In this document: in pieces, positions 50,375 to 57,708 of the stretch
Position numbering within the stretch: the stretch's first letter is position 1
How the letters are laid out: each line of letters starts with the position of its first letter
NCBI RefSeq assembly: GCF_015674855.1
Contig: NZ_JADMLG010000026.1
Span: 1-64,000 of the forward strand
Source of the DNA: Nocardia bovistercoris
Lineage (GTDB): Bacteria; Actinomycetota; Actinomycetes; Mycobacteriales; Mycobacteriaceae
DNA: 64,000 nt
Reading direction: 5' to 3'
Notes under the pieces: generated by a model
What the model saw: only the letters and a program-made list of their open reading frames with translations
The model's database searches: none
What the model was told of the DNA's origin: nothing
Made by a program: the position numbers and the translations under genes

Positions 50375-51148
50375 TCAGGTGGAGCCGGACGGAGAGCCGA
50401 GCGGACGGCACGCGATTCCACTCATCGCCTTCCGCATCCCATCCCCCGGACCGACGCCCAATTCGGCCAGCAGGAATTGCTCGGCCGACCGGTACGCCTC
50501 CACCGCTTCGGCATGTCTCCCTTCCTGCCGTAACGCGGTGATGAGATGCATTCGCGTGAGTTCGTTCAGCGGGTCGTCGATGATGAAGAGATTGGCGTTC
50601 TTGATGACTCGGCGGTATTCACCCAATGTGACCCAGGCTTCGAGAAGCGCCTCGCGCGCGGCGCGGCGCGCCTGGACCAGCTCCGCCGCCGCGGCGGCCG
50701 CCAGCGGCCCGTCGACCACATCGACGAGCGCGTCACCGCGCCACAAGCCGAGCGACTCCTCGACGATCGCGGCCACAACGAAGGGCGCCGACGGACTCAG
50801 ATTCAAGGCGTGTTCCACGCGCTCGACGAAGCAGTGCGCGTCGACCGCGGCCCGAGGCACATTCAATCGGTATCCGGCCGAGGTCGACTCGAGCATGGCG
50901 GCGTCACCCGCGTGGTCGCGCAACCAACGCCGCAGGCGTCTCATGTGCGCGTGCAGCGTGTTCGCCGCGTTCCCGGTCGAGCGAAGGAGATCGAGCTCCT
51001 CGATCAACTCGTCTCGACGCACTTCGGCCCCCACGCGCAGCGCCAGCACGGCGAAGATTCCTTTGAGCTTTCGCCCCGGAATCGCCACCTCCATTCCATC
51101 GACTACCAGTTGAACCGGACCGAGTATCCTGAATTCGATTCTTGACAT
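50375..51148 (-). CDS. SARP-type transcriptional regulator
   Basis: 257 residues: an N-terminal OmpR-like winged helix (FRILGPVQLVVDG, LALRVGAEVRRDELIEEL, NTLHAHMRRLRRWL) and a bacterial transcriptional activation domain (from about residue 100, ending EAVEAYRSAEQFLLAELGVGPG). SARPs are activators of secondary-metabolite clusters, which supports the biosynthetic reading of the region. ATG 51148 is chosen; one two codons earlier is possible. The gene seems intact, though short of the extra ATPase domains of large SARPs. Confidence 0.85.
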   Translation of the reverse strand: MSRIEFRILGPVQLVVDGMEVAIPGRKLKGIFAVLALRVGAEVRRDELIEELDLLRSTGNAANTLHAHMRRLRRWLRDHAGDAAMLESTSAGYRLNVPRAAVDAHCFVERVEHALNLSPSAPFVVAAIVEESLGLWRGDALVDVVDGPLAAAAAAELVQARRAAREALLEAWVTLGEYRRVIKNANLFIIDDPLNELTRMHLITALRQEGRHAEAVEAYRSAEQFLLAELGVGPGDGMRKAMSGIACRPLGSPSGST

Positions 51149-52092
51149 ACGCACCAGACTTCTTTCGGCGAGGGCGGCATCCGGCGGCCAAGAATGTCAA
51201 CCGGCCTCGTGGGGCTTTCGGATGTTCTCGCGCGCCGCACCGCCCCAATTCATCGATGTCACTTCTACGGAACAAACTAGGCCGAAAAGCCTGTCACTAT
51301 ATGCACATATTCCGCCGAGTATATCGGCGAACCCTATATCGTATTACCACCGCTTCGATCCGCCCGCATTTTCGGTACCCGACGCCGCCGCAGGCAGCCG
51401 CCACCGGACGGCGACACCACCGGTTAGCAGTACCGACCGTCAGGTTTCTATGTGGCCCGCACATCGAACACGACTTCGTCGGATTCACTCGCGCGCCCCC
51501 GGAACTGCGGTCTTCCCGATCGCGATGGCGGCTACCTATAAAGGGCCACCTTCGCGGCGGTCGACATATTTCCACACGATATCATCTATCACGCCATATC
51601 CTCGAGCCCCCTATGCCAAACAGACATTTCGGTAGGTTACTTGCCACGGTTTCGCCAGTCAAATCAGTACATACCATTTCCACCCCCAGGAGCGATAATC
51701 GACACATAGCCAGAAATACTGTAACCGTAAGTTATAGACGCTTTGAGATTATTTTTCGATGTCTTGACATTCCTCTCCAGAACAACTAGCCCGCGCCCCG
51801 GAACTCCCTCTTCACATCGCGGCGCGCGGCCCCTCGGACGCGGGAACCCACCGCACGTGCGGCGCCGACCCCCGGGTTCAGCACACCGGGACCTCGCACC
51901 CACCGGTGCACGCGTGTCGGCGTCGGCTCCGGATTCGTCCCGACTATCCTGCCGAGAGCAACGACACTCCGAAAGCGCAGGCGAGACGACTCGACGGGCG
52001 CGGACGGGCGCCGCGCGAAGACAGTACGGCCGACCGCGACCTTCGAGCCGTCGCCGTCGACCCGAGGACGACCCCCACCCGGAGGCGGACAA
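51149..52092. promoter_or_regulatory. Long AT-richer intergenic region
   Basis: About 940 bases between the SARP (leftward) and a SnoaL-like gene (rightward). The part 51280-51790 is clearly AT-richer than the cluster and has no credible gene. It contains the inverted repeat GCCGA-GTATA-TCGGC (51314-51328), a possible regulator site. From 51790 the sequence is GC-rich but still has no family-like frame. Confidence 0.5.
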
Positions 52093-52602
52093 GTGACAGA
52101 TTTCACATACGAGGAAGGGTCGCACACCTCCGACCCCGCGGACTTCGTCGAAAGGTTCGTCGACTTCTGGAACAGCCCTTCGCCGGAACGGATTTACGAG
52201 ATCCTGCATCCCGATGTCGTACTCACGCAGCCACTCTCGCCGCCCATGCGCGGAATCGCCGCCGCGCAGGAGGAATTTCAGCGGATCTGGCGGTGGCTGC
52301 CGGACCTGCGCGCACAGGTCGACCGCTGGCGCGGCGATTCCGACCTGCTGTTCATCGAGTTCCGGCTGCGCGCGCACGCGGGAAACGAACTGATCGAATG
52401 GCCCAACATCGACCGCATCGTGCTCCGCGAAGGCAAAGCCATCGTACGCACGAACTACTTCGACCCGCTCCCGCTGCTCCACAAGGTGGTCCGCCACCCC
52501 CGCCTGTGGTGGTCGTGGTGGCGTTCGGGCGCCGCCCGCCCATGGCACACCGGACACCACATCGACGACTACACAGCCCTTCTACCACGCGAGCGACGGT
52601 GA
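52093..52602 (+). CDS. SnoaL-like / NTF2-fold protein
   Basis: 169 residues with the NTF2-like pattern: DFVERFVDFWNSPSPERIYEILHPDVVL, MRGIAAAQEEFQRIWRWLPDL and EWPNIDRIVLREGKAIVRTNYFD. The GTG start at 52093 has GGAGGCGGA eight bases upstream. Such proteins act on or bind small hydrophobic compounds. It may be an accessory enzyme of the adjacent cluster but lies beyond the long spacer, so this is open. Confidence 0.72.
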   Translation: MTDFTYEEGSHTSDPADFVERFVDFWNSPSPERIYEILHPDVVLTQPLSPPMRGIAAAQEEFQRIWRWLPDLRAQVDRWRGDSDLLFIEFRLRAHAGNELIEWPNIDRIVLREGKAIVRTNYFDPLPLLHKVVRHPRLWWSWWRSGAARPWHTGHHIDDYTALLPRERR

Positions 52603-52642
52603 ACTGCCACCGAGTCCGGTGTGGAGAAGGAGCGGTTGGGGC

Positions 52643-53077
52643 TCAGGCTGTGGCGGAGTGGGCGGGTCGGACAAGGCCCAGTTGTTGCATCATTCCGAGC
52701 GCGTCCCAACATGTCCAGCCCTCGACCAGCTTGCCGTCTCGGAGGCGGTTGATGGTGATGCCTTGTACGACAGCCGGTTTGCCCGTCGCGTGCATTCCCA
52801 TCATTTCGCCGTCGTTGGTGCCCGTCGCCGTCCAGCGGGTGGTCACGAAGTCGCCTTCGGCGATCTGCTCGTTGACCAGGAAGCGTTGATCCGAGAAAGC
52901 TCCGAGATACATCCGCACGAGCTTCTTCATGCCTTCCGGGCCGTGTACGTCGGCGTACGGGTTCTGCGGATCGTGGTCGATGTAGTCGTCCGCGGCCACC
53001 TCGTCGAATACCTCGAGATCTCTGCTGTTCCAGGCGTCGATGGCGCGCTTGGCGATGGCCTTGTTCTGCTCTGACAT
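52643..53077 (-). CDS. SnoaL-like ester-cyclase family protein
   Basis: 144 residues with the SnoaL polyketide-cyclase pattern: RAIDAWNSRDLEVFDEVAADDYIDH, GPEGMKKLVRMYLGAFSD, and TRWTATGTNDGEMMGM plus GKLVEGWTCWD. ATG 53077 (MSEQNKAIAKRAI) is chosen; the longer open frame upstream reads as noise. It faces the previous gene at their 3' ends. Substrate unknown; the family includes ring-closing aldolase-type enzymes and many non-catalytic members. Confidence 0.75.
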   Translation of the reverse strand: MSEQNKAIAKRAIDAWNSRDLEVFDEVAADDYIDHDPQNPYADVHGPEGMKKLVRMYLGAFSDQRFLVNEQIAEGDFVTTRWTATGTNDGEMMGMHATGKPAVVQGITINRLRDGKLVEGWTCWDALGMMQQLGLVRPAHSATA

Positions 53078-53381
53078 GGCATTTCCTACTGGTTGTGCCG
53101 AACCGGTGTTGGCTGTCGCCGCAGGCGGCATCCGCGCAGCTCGGCGTCGAGTACGGTTTGGCGTTCGGACCGTGAGGCCGTCGGTGACCTCGGTACGCGC
53201 GGCCCGATAGCGGGCGCTGCCATCACGAAAGATGCCCGTCCGCATGGTGTCGGCGGGCATCCGAATGCTCACCGAGCACAAACCTCCAAGCCGGTGTACG
53301 CAAAATATTGTGCGCCTTTTTCGCGCGGAAGGTAAGGGGCTCTCACCTATTGGCGAATACTCCGCAACCTGACTCACGCTC
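53078..53381. other. Intergenic region
   Basis: About 300 bases with no gene supported on either strand. It contains the promoter of the SnoaL-like gene at 52643 and the 3' flank of the large gene at 53382. Nothing further was seen. Confidence 0.4.
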
Positions 53382-55424
53382 CTACTTGCGGCGTCCACGC
53401 GGGCGGCGAGGTCGACTGGAACGTGACGCTGCCCTGAAGGGCAGTACGGTGGGGCGACGTTCGGCGAGGTGCGCCCTTGCCACGGTGATCAATTCGTTCA
53501 GACCGACGCGGTCGGGGTGTCCGGACTGCTCCAAGGCGTCAACTATCTCCGGCGCCTGATCGTCCGGCAGGTCGGCGAGCATGCCGGTGACGGTGTCGGG
53601 GCCGTGCGCTTCCAGCAGGGTGATGAACTGCTCGGCCATTCCGCGCAGTCCTTCGTCCGGGTCGAGTTCGTCCATGGCGATCTCGCCGTCGTTTATCAGC
53701 AACTGCACGGCGATCGGGCCGATCTGGCGATCGGTGCGCAGCCCTCGCAGGAATGCGGATCGGTCGGGCGTGGCGTCGGCCAGCAAGTCGAGCATCACAT
53801 ATGCGCGGGTGCGGAACGGGCAGCCGCGCACCCCGTCGAGCAGCAGGGACAGACCGCGTTCGGGGCCACCGTGCGCGGCCAGCCAGCCCGCGATTTCCGC
53901 GTCGGCGGTTTCCTGACTGTAGTGTTCGGCGACCACGCCGAGCAGTTGGGCGGGTTCGGCTTCGACAAGCTCACCGACCAACGGCGCGTGCCTGCCTTCG
54001 CCGAGCAGGCGGGCGCGCACCGCGCGAGTCGCCAACGGGGTCAGCGAAATCAGTTCTACGGCAGCCACTTCGGGCGCGAGGGCGATACGCAGCCGGTCCC
54101 TGGCATCGGGCGGCAGCGCGTCGGAATCCCAGTCCGCGTCCAGATCGGCCCGGTACATCGGGTCGGGACGGCCGACGGTCAGTTCGACCGCGCCGGTTTC
54201 CGCCAGCCGGTCGAGCACCCGCCGCAGGTCCGTATCGATTCCCTGCCGCCAGCGGGCCAGGATCGCCGGATCGAGGTCGTCGAGGTAATAGAAGGCCGCG
54301 CACGCCGACCACACGCTTTCGGTCAGGCGGACCACCGGCATCGGCTCGGGCAGCCCGTACAGGGTGTTGAGCACGTCGGGCAGCACGTCATCGAGGATGC
54401 TGTGGAGCATCCTGGTGTGATCGGCCGCCCACGAAGCAGGCGGGATCAGCAGGCCGAGCGCGGGCTGGGCGTCGAACGCGGCCGTCCACAGCGCCAGGCC
54501 GTCGCGCAGCAGCGGCGCGGCCTTCGCCACGCGCACCAATCTGTTCTTGACGACCCGGACCAGCCGGATCTTCTTGGCCAGTTCCGTCAGATAGGTGAGA
54601 CCGGGCAGTTCGGCACTGCTCTTGGTGCGGAAGACCCGGTCGCCGATGCGCTGGTCGACCCCGTCACCGGTATCAAGCAGAACGACCAGTTCGCGGGCAT
54701 CGGCGAGGCGGAGATTTCCGGTGGTCGTCAGCGCTCGGCCATCACCGACCCATTCGACCAGGGCACGCAACCGGGCGACGATCGGCGTCAGGTCCGCGGT
54801 CGCCGCGAGTTCGGCGTCTCCCGCGAGTGACACCGGCAGTTGCAGCGGCATTCGTCCCGGGCCACCGCCCGCGCGGACCTGCCGCTCGGCGATATGTTCG
54901 AGCACATTTTCGTCGTAGTCGACACGACCGGCGTTCACGTCGTCGAAGAATTCGGCCATGGCGGGGCCGTCGGTCGGGTCGATGCCGCCTCGCATCGCCG
55001 TCATCAACCAGAACTTGGCCGGACCGAAATTGCTTTCATCGGCCATCGCCGTGGCGAAATCCGCGGCGGAATTCGTGAGCGCCGCGTCGACCTCGGGCAA
55101 TGGGTCGCCGCCCGGATCGGCCAGCCCGGTCGAATGCAGGTAGCCGACCAGCACGCGCAGCGAATCCGGGATCTCGACCGCATCCGGTGCGCTCACCGAC
55201 AACGCCCGCGGCGCATGCGACAGCAGGAATTCCTCGGCCAGGGCGGCGGTCCAATATCCCAGCCGTCCATCGACACCCTCGTGCCGGAAATCCACCGCGG
55301 CGGCCAGCGCGAAAGGATCGACCGATCGGCCCTGCTCGGCAGCCCAAGCCGTGCAGCGCCGAATCAGCAGGTCTTTCGCCGCCTCGAATGCGTCGATGTC
55401 TTCCGGCTCGAAGTGAGTGCGCAC
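53382..55424 (-). CDS. Large conserved actinobacterial protein, unknown function
   Basis: 680 residues, mainly helical and acidic, ending in a basic tail (RSSRPRRPRGRRK). There is no signal peptide or membrane helix. Distinct phrases are PAKFWLMTAMRGGIDPTDGPAMAEFFDDV and a run of short helical repeats in the C-terminal half (LLADATPDRSAFLRGL; ISLTPLATRAVRARLLGEG). It resembles large uncharacterised proteins of Nocardia and Streptomyces, but I cannot give a family. The clean reading frame and codon bias make it a real gene. Confidence 0.75.
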   Translation of the reverse strand: MRTHFEPEDIDAFEAAKDLLIRRCTAWAAEQGRSVDPFALAAAVDFRHEGVDGRLGYWTAALAEEFLLSHAPRALSVSAPDAVEIPDSLRVLVGYLHSTGLADPGGDPLPEVDAALTNSAADFATAMADESNFGPAKFWLMTAMRGGIDPTDGPAMAEFFDDVNAGRVDYDENVLEHIAERQVRAGGGPGRMPLQLPVSLAGDAELAATADLTPIVARLRALVEWVGDGRALTTTGNLRLADARELVVLLDTGDGVDQRIGDRVFRTKSSAELPGLTYLTELAKKIRLVRVVKNRLVRVAKAAPLLRDGLALWTAAFDAQPALGLLIPPASWAADHTRMLHSILDDVLPDVLNTLYGLPEPMPVVRLTESVWSACAAFYYLDDLDPAILARWRQGIDTDLRRVLDRLAETGAVELTVGRPDPMYRADLDADWDSDALPPDARDRLRIALAPEVAAVELISLTPLATRAVRARLLGEGRHAPLVGELVEAEPAQLLGVVAEHYSQETADAEIAGWLAAHGGPERGLSLLLDGVRGCPFRTRAYVMLDLLADATPDRSAFLRGLRTDRQIGPIAVQLLINDGEIAMDELDPDEGLRGMAEQFITLLEAHGPDTVTGMLADLPDDQAPEIVDALEQSGHPDRVGLNELITVARAHLAERRPTVLPFRAASRSSRPRRPRGRRK

Positions 55425-55738
55425 GGATATCGCGGTCCTTTGCTGATAGGAGTCGCGTACAGGCTATCCCCGCGGGGCGCGTGCGGTATGGCAAGCGCGT
55501 CGCGCCGACTGGGCCGTTGTCGTCGCGAGCTGTGTCACCGGCGTACGTTGGTTGCCTGCCGGAGACTTCGACCGCAGTTGGTCGGCCCGCGGGGGGGAAC
55601 AAACCTCTGGACGGCCGAGCGCCCGGCTCGTAATTTCGACAGAGATCGTGGCGGGCCGCATCGACGTGCCGAAATAGATTGTCCGGTAGTCGAACCCGAC
55701 TCGACTACCGGACAACGGAAGTAACGACCGCTGAAAGG
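55425..55738. other. Intergenic region with a terminator
   Basis: About 310 bases between two minus-strand genes. It carries the promoter of the large gene at 55424 and a strong hairpin at 55679-55715. No gene. Confidence 0.5.
55679..55715 (-). terminator. Perfect 15-bp hairpin
   Basis: TTGTCCGGTAGTCGA (55679-55693) and its exact reverse complement (55701-55715) with a 7-base loop, about 25 bases beyond the stop of the small secreted protein. Likely terminator. Confidence 0.75.
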
Positions 55739-56194
55739 TCAGGGCAGGACCTGCGGAACGACATCCGGGGCGACCGCGCCGACGAGCAAGCCGACCAGGG
55801 CGCCCTGGAGGGCGGGGCCGAGGATGCAGAGCGGGATGAGCGGGATGCCGACGATGGTGGCGGCGCACATGACAGCGCCGACGACGGCTCCGACCGCCGC
55901 GCCCGCCACGGCGCCGTTCGCCATCGGATTATGGTTTGCCGCATCGGGATTGGTGGCGATGTCCTCGGGGGCCGTGGCCGCGACGAACTGCTCGGCCTCG
56001 GCGACGACGGGCGCTGCCACCTCTTGAATCGCGGCTGGCTCTACCGCGATCACCGACTGCGAGACAACCGATTGCGCGGCAACGGATCCCGCCTCGGCGG
56101 AAGCCGCTCCCGCGCCCGCGAAGGTGACCGCGACCGCCAGCGGCAACGCGGCGACGAGAGCCCTACGACCGATTTTTCCGATAGTCCTACGCAT
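55739..56194 (-). CDS. Small secreted protein with glycine-zipper-like C-terminus
   Basis: 151 residues with a signal peptide (MRRTIGKIGRRALVAALPLA, AASAEA cleavage site near residue 33), an Ala/Val/Glu-rich middle, and a C-terminal hydrophobic, glycine-rich region (GAVAGAAVGAVVGAVMCA, LQGALVGLLVGAV) like glycine-zipper segments that insert in membranes. Similar small exported proteins are frequent in Nocardia; function unknown. ATG 56194 is chosen. Confidence 0.68.
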   Translation of the reverse strand: MRRTIGKIGRRALVAALPLAVAVTFAGAGAASAEAGSVAAQSVVSQSVIAVEPAAIQEVAAPVVAEAEQFVAATAPEDIATNPDAANHNPMANGAVAGAAVGAVVGAVMCAATIVGIPLIPLCILGPALQGALVGLLVGAVAPDVVPQVLP

Positions 56195-56472
56195 GATTAT
56201 TCCTGTCCTCCCGACCCCGGCGCGCACGAACTCCCCTAGCGCGCATAATGTTTCGCGTCGCGAATTGCGACGGGACAAGTTCTATCCGATTTCGGCTACC
56301 GAATCAAGTCCTTACGACACCGCGCGCAGACTTTGTGATCCCGCGACCGCAATCGACAAGCAAATAGAGCTTGCCGACCCCTGCGAACACAGTTCCCCCT
56401 GACGCGGCACGACCGGCAGCACAACCGGGCCGGGCTCCCTTCTGGGGAACCGGCCCGGACCGCACCGCCGAA

Positions 56473-56775
56473 TCAGCGGGCGTTGCTCGTGCACACGACC
56501 TGGGACACCTTCGCGCCGCTCAGGTCGGAGGAACCGAAACTCGCCAGTGGCGCCGTCGGGGTGATCTCCGCCAGCCGCCGGTAGGCGGCGCGCTCGGCCT
56601 CGGACCGGTTCGGGCCGGACGCCGCGGCCACACCGTCGTCGCTGTAGACGAGTGCGCCGCAGCCGTTCGCCCACGCGATCATTACCGTGCAGTCGGCAAC
56701 AGCACAGTTTTCGATCGCCGCCGCTTGCGCTTCGTCGTAGCTCGGCCAATCGACACTCGCACCGGCGGAGATGGC
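56473..56775 (-). pseudogene. DUF4189-like protein lacking its N-terminus
   Basis: The minus-strand frame reads AISAGASVDWPSYDEAQ, then AAIENCAVADCTVMIAWANG and CGALVYSDDG, the DUF4189 pattern with its paired cysteines, and ends VVCTSNAR. DUF4189 proteins are exported, but no signal peptide or start codon is found upstream in this frame. The only ATG (56682) would cut away half of the domain. The 5' part appears to be replaced by the divergent gene at 56771. Most likely a truncated gene. Confidence 0.6.
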
Positions 56776-57667
56776 GGATGACCTGCCCGGTTTCGCGATC
56801 GTGGTGACCGACTCGTGTGCGGATGCGGCGGCCGAGGTGTTCGGGGTCGGGGATCGGGAGCGGGCGCGGGAGTGGGTGCTGCGAGTGGTCGCCGAGGAGG
56901 GTGAGGTCGCCGAGGCGTTGCCGCCGATCTTCGGGCAGCGCGATGAATCGGGGTGGTATCTGGTCGCGGAGAATCTGCTGGCGCTGCCGTTGGCTTCCGA
57001 GGTGGATCGGGGCGGGCATCGTCGGTGGGTCGCGACAGATTGCTACGGGTCATCGAGGCAGCATGTGATCGATCCGTATGCGCTCACGGGGGCCGAGTTG
57101 ATCGAGCAGATCGCAGTGACCGTGCAGGCGGTCGAGCGGTTCCAGCGGTACGGAGGAGGAGATTCGGATCCGGTGGTGGCGCGCAGACAGCTCGTCGATG
57201 TGCTCGCGCTGAGCGCCCGTGCGGATCGGACCGCGCCGGACTGGTGGCGTTCGCCCACTGCCGCGGAGTTCTATTTGTCTGCGGGGCAGGATGATTCGAT
57301 GTGCCTGCCGTGTCGTGCCTGCGACGGTGTGCGGCCATATACCGCAACGACATTCATGCATCGCGCGGCGGATCTGTTCGCGCTGCGGGGTATCGAACTC
57401 GGGACGAGGTGCCGGGCCGATCCTCTGCGGTTTCCACCGGGCGGACCGGCCGAGCAGCGACTGTTTCGCTTGCTGGCCAAGGACTCTCGCTTGTCGTGGC
57501 ACAAACCGGATCATGTGCCGGCCGAGGATCGGGCCGAATGGTGGGTGTCGATCACGCCGGGACTGGCGGCGTCGGTGGCGTGGGAACCGCACGATCCCGC
57601 ACGGCCGCTGGTGGTGCTCGGGCTCTGGGATGTCCGGCCACGGTGGCGAAAACTACTCGGGCGGTAG
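56771..57667 (+). CDS. Hypothetical protein
   Basis: 298 residues from ATG 56771. Soluble, with aromatic-rich motifs (DESGWYLVAENLLALPL; RWVATDCYGSS; HKPDHVPAEDRAEWWVS) and a cysteine pair MCLPCRAC. It ends in PRWRKLLGR. Third-position G/C bias is strong, so it is a real gene. I do not recognise the family. It starts head to head with the DUF4189 remnant and ends in a terminator hairpin. Confidence 0.6.
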   Translation: MADDLPGFAIVVTDSCADAAAEVFGVGDRERAREWVLRVVAEEGEVAEALPPIFGQRDESGWYLVAENLLALPLASEVDRGGHRRWVATDCYGSSRQHVIDPYALTGAELIEQIAVTVQAVERFQRYGGGDSDPVVARRQLVDVLALSARADRTAPDWWRSPTAAEFYLSAGQDDSMCLPCRACDGVRPYTATTFMHRAADLFALRGIELGTRCRADPLRFPPGGPAEQRLFRLLAKDSRLSWHKPDHVPAEDRAEWWVSITPGLAASVAWEPHDPARPLVVLGLWDVRPRWRKLLGR

Positions 57668-57696
57668 GGCGCTGGAATCCGCGCGCCTACCGCCCG
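57658..57696. terminator. Bidirectional hairpin terminator
   Basis: CGGGCGGTAGG (57658-57668) pairs perfectly with CCTACCGCCCG (57686-57696). The stem covers the stop codon of the plus-strand gene and faces the convergent NlpC/P60 gene. Confidence 0.75.
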
Positions 57697-57708
57697 AGAG
57701 CTACCGGC

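Noticed and set aside
50250..51113. 287-codon plus-strand ORF
   Set aside because: Antisense to the SARP gene; Ser/Ala/Arg-rich without any motif.
51142..51789. 215-codon plus-strand ORF in the AT-richer gap
   Set aside because: No ribosome site, basic random-looking composition, no conserved block.
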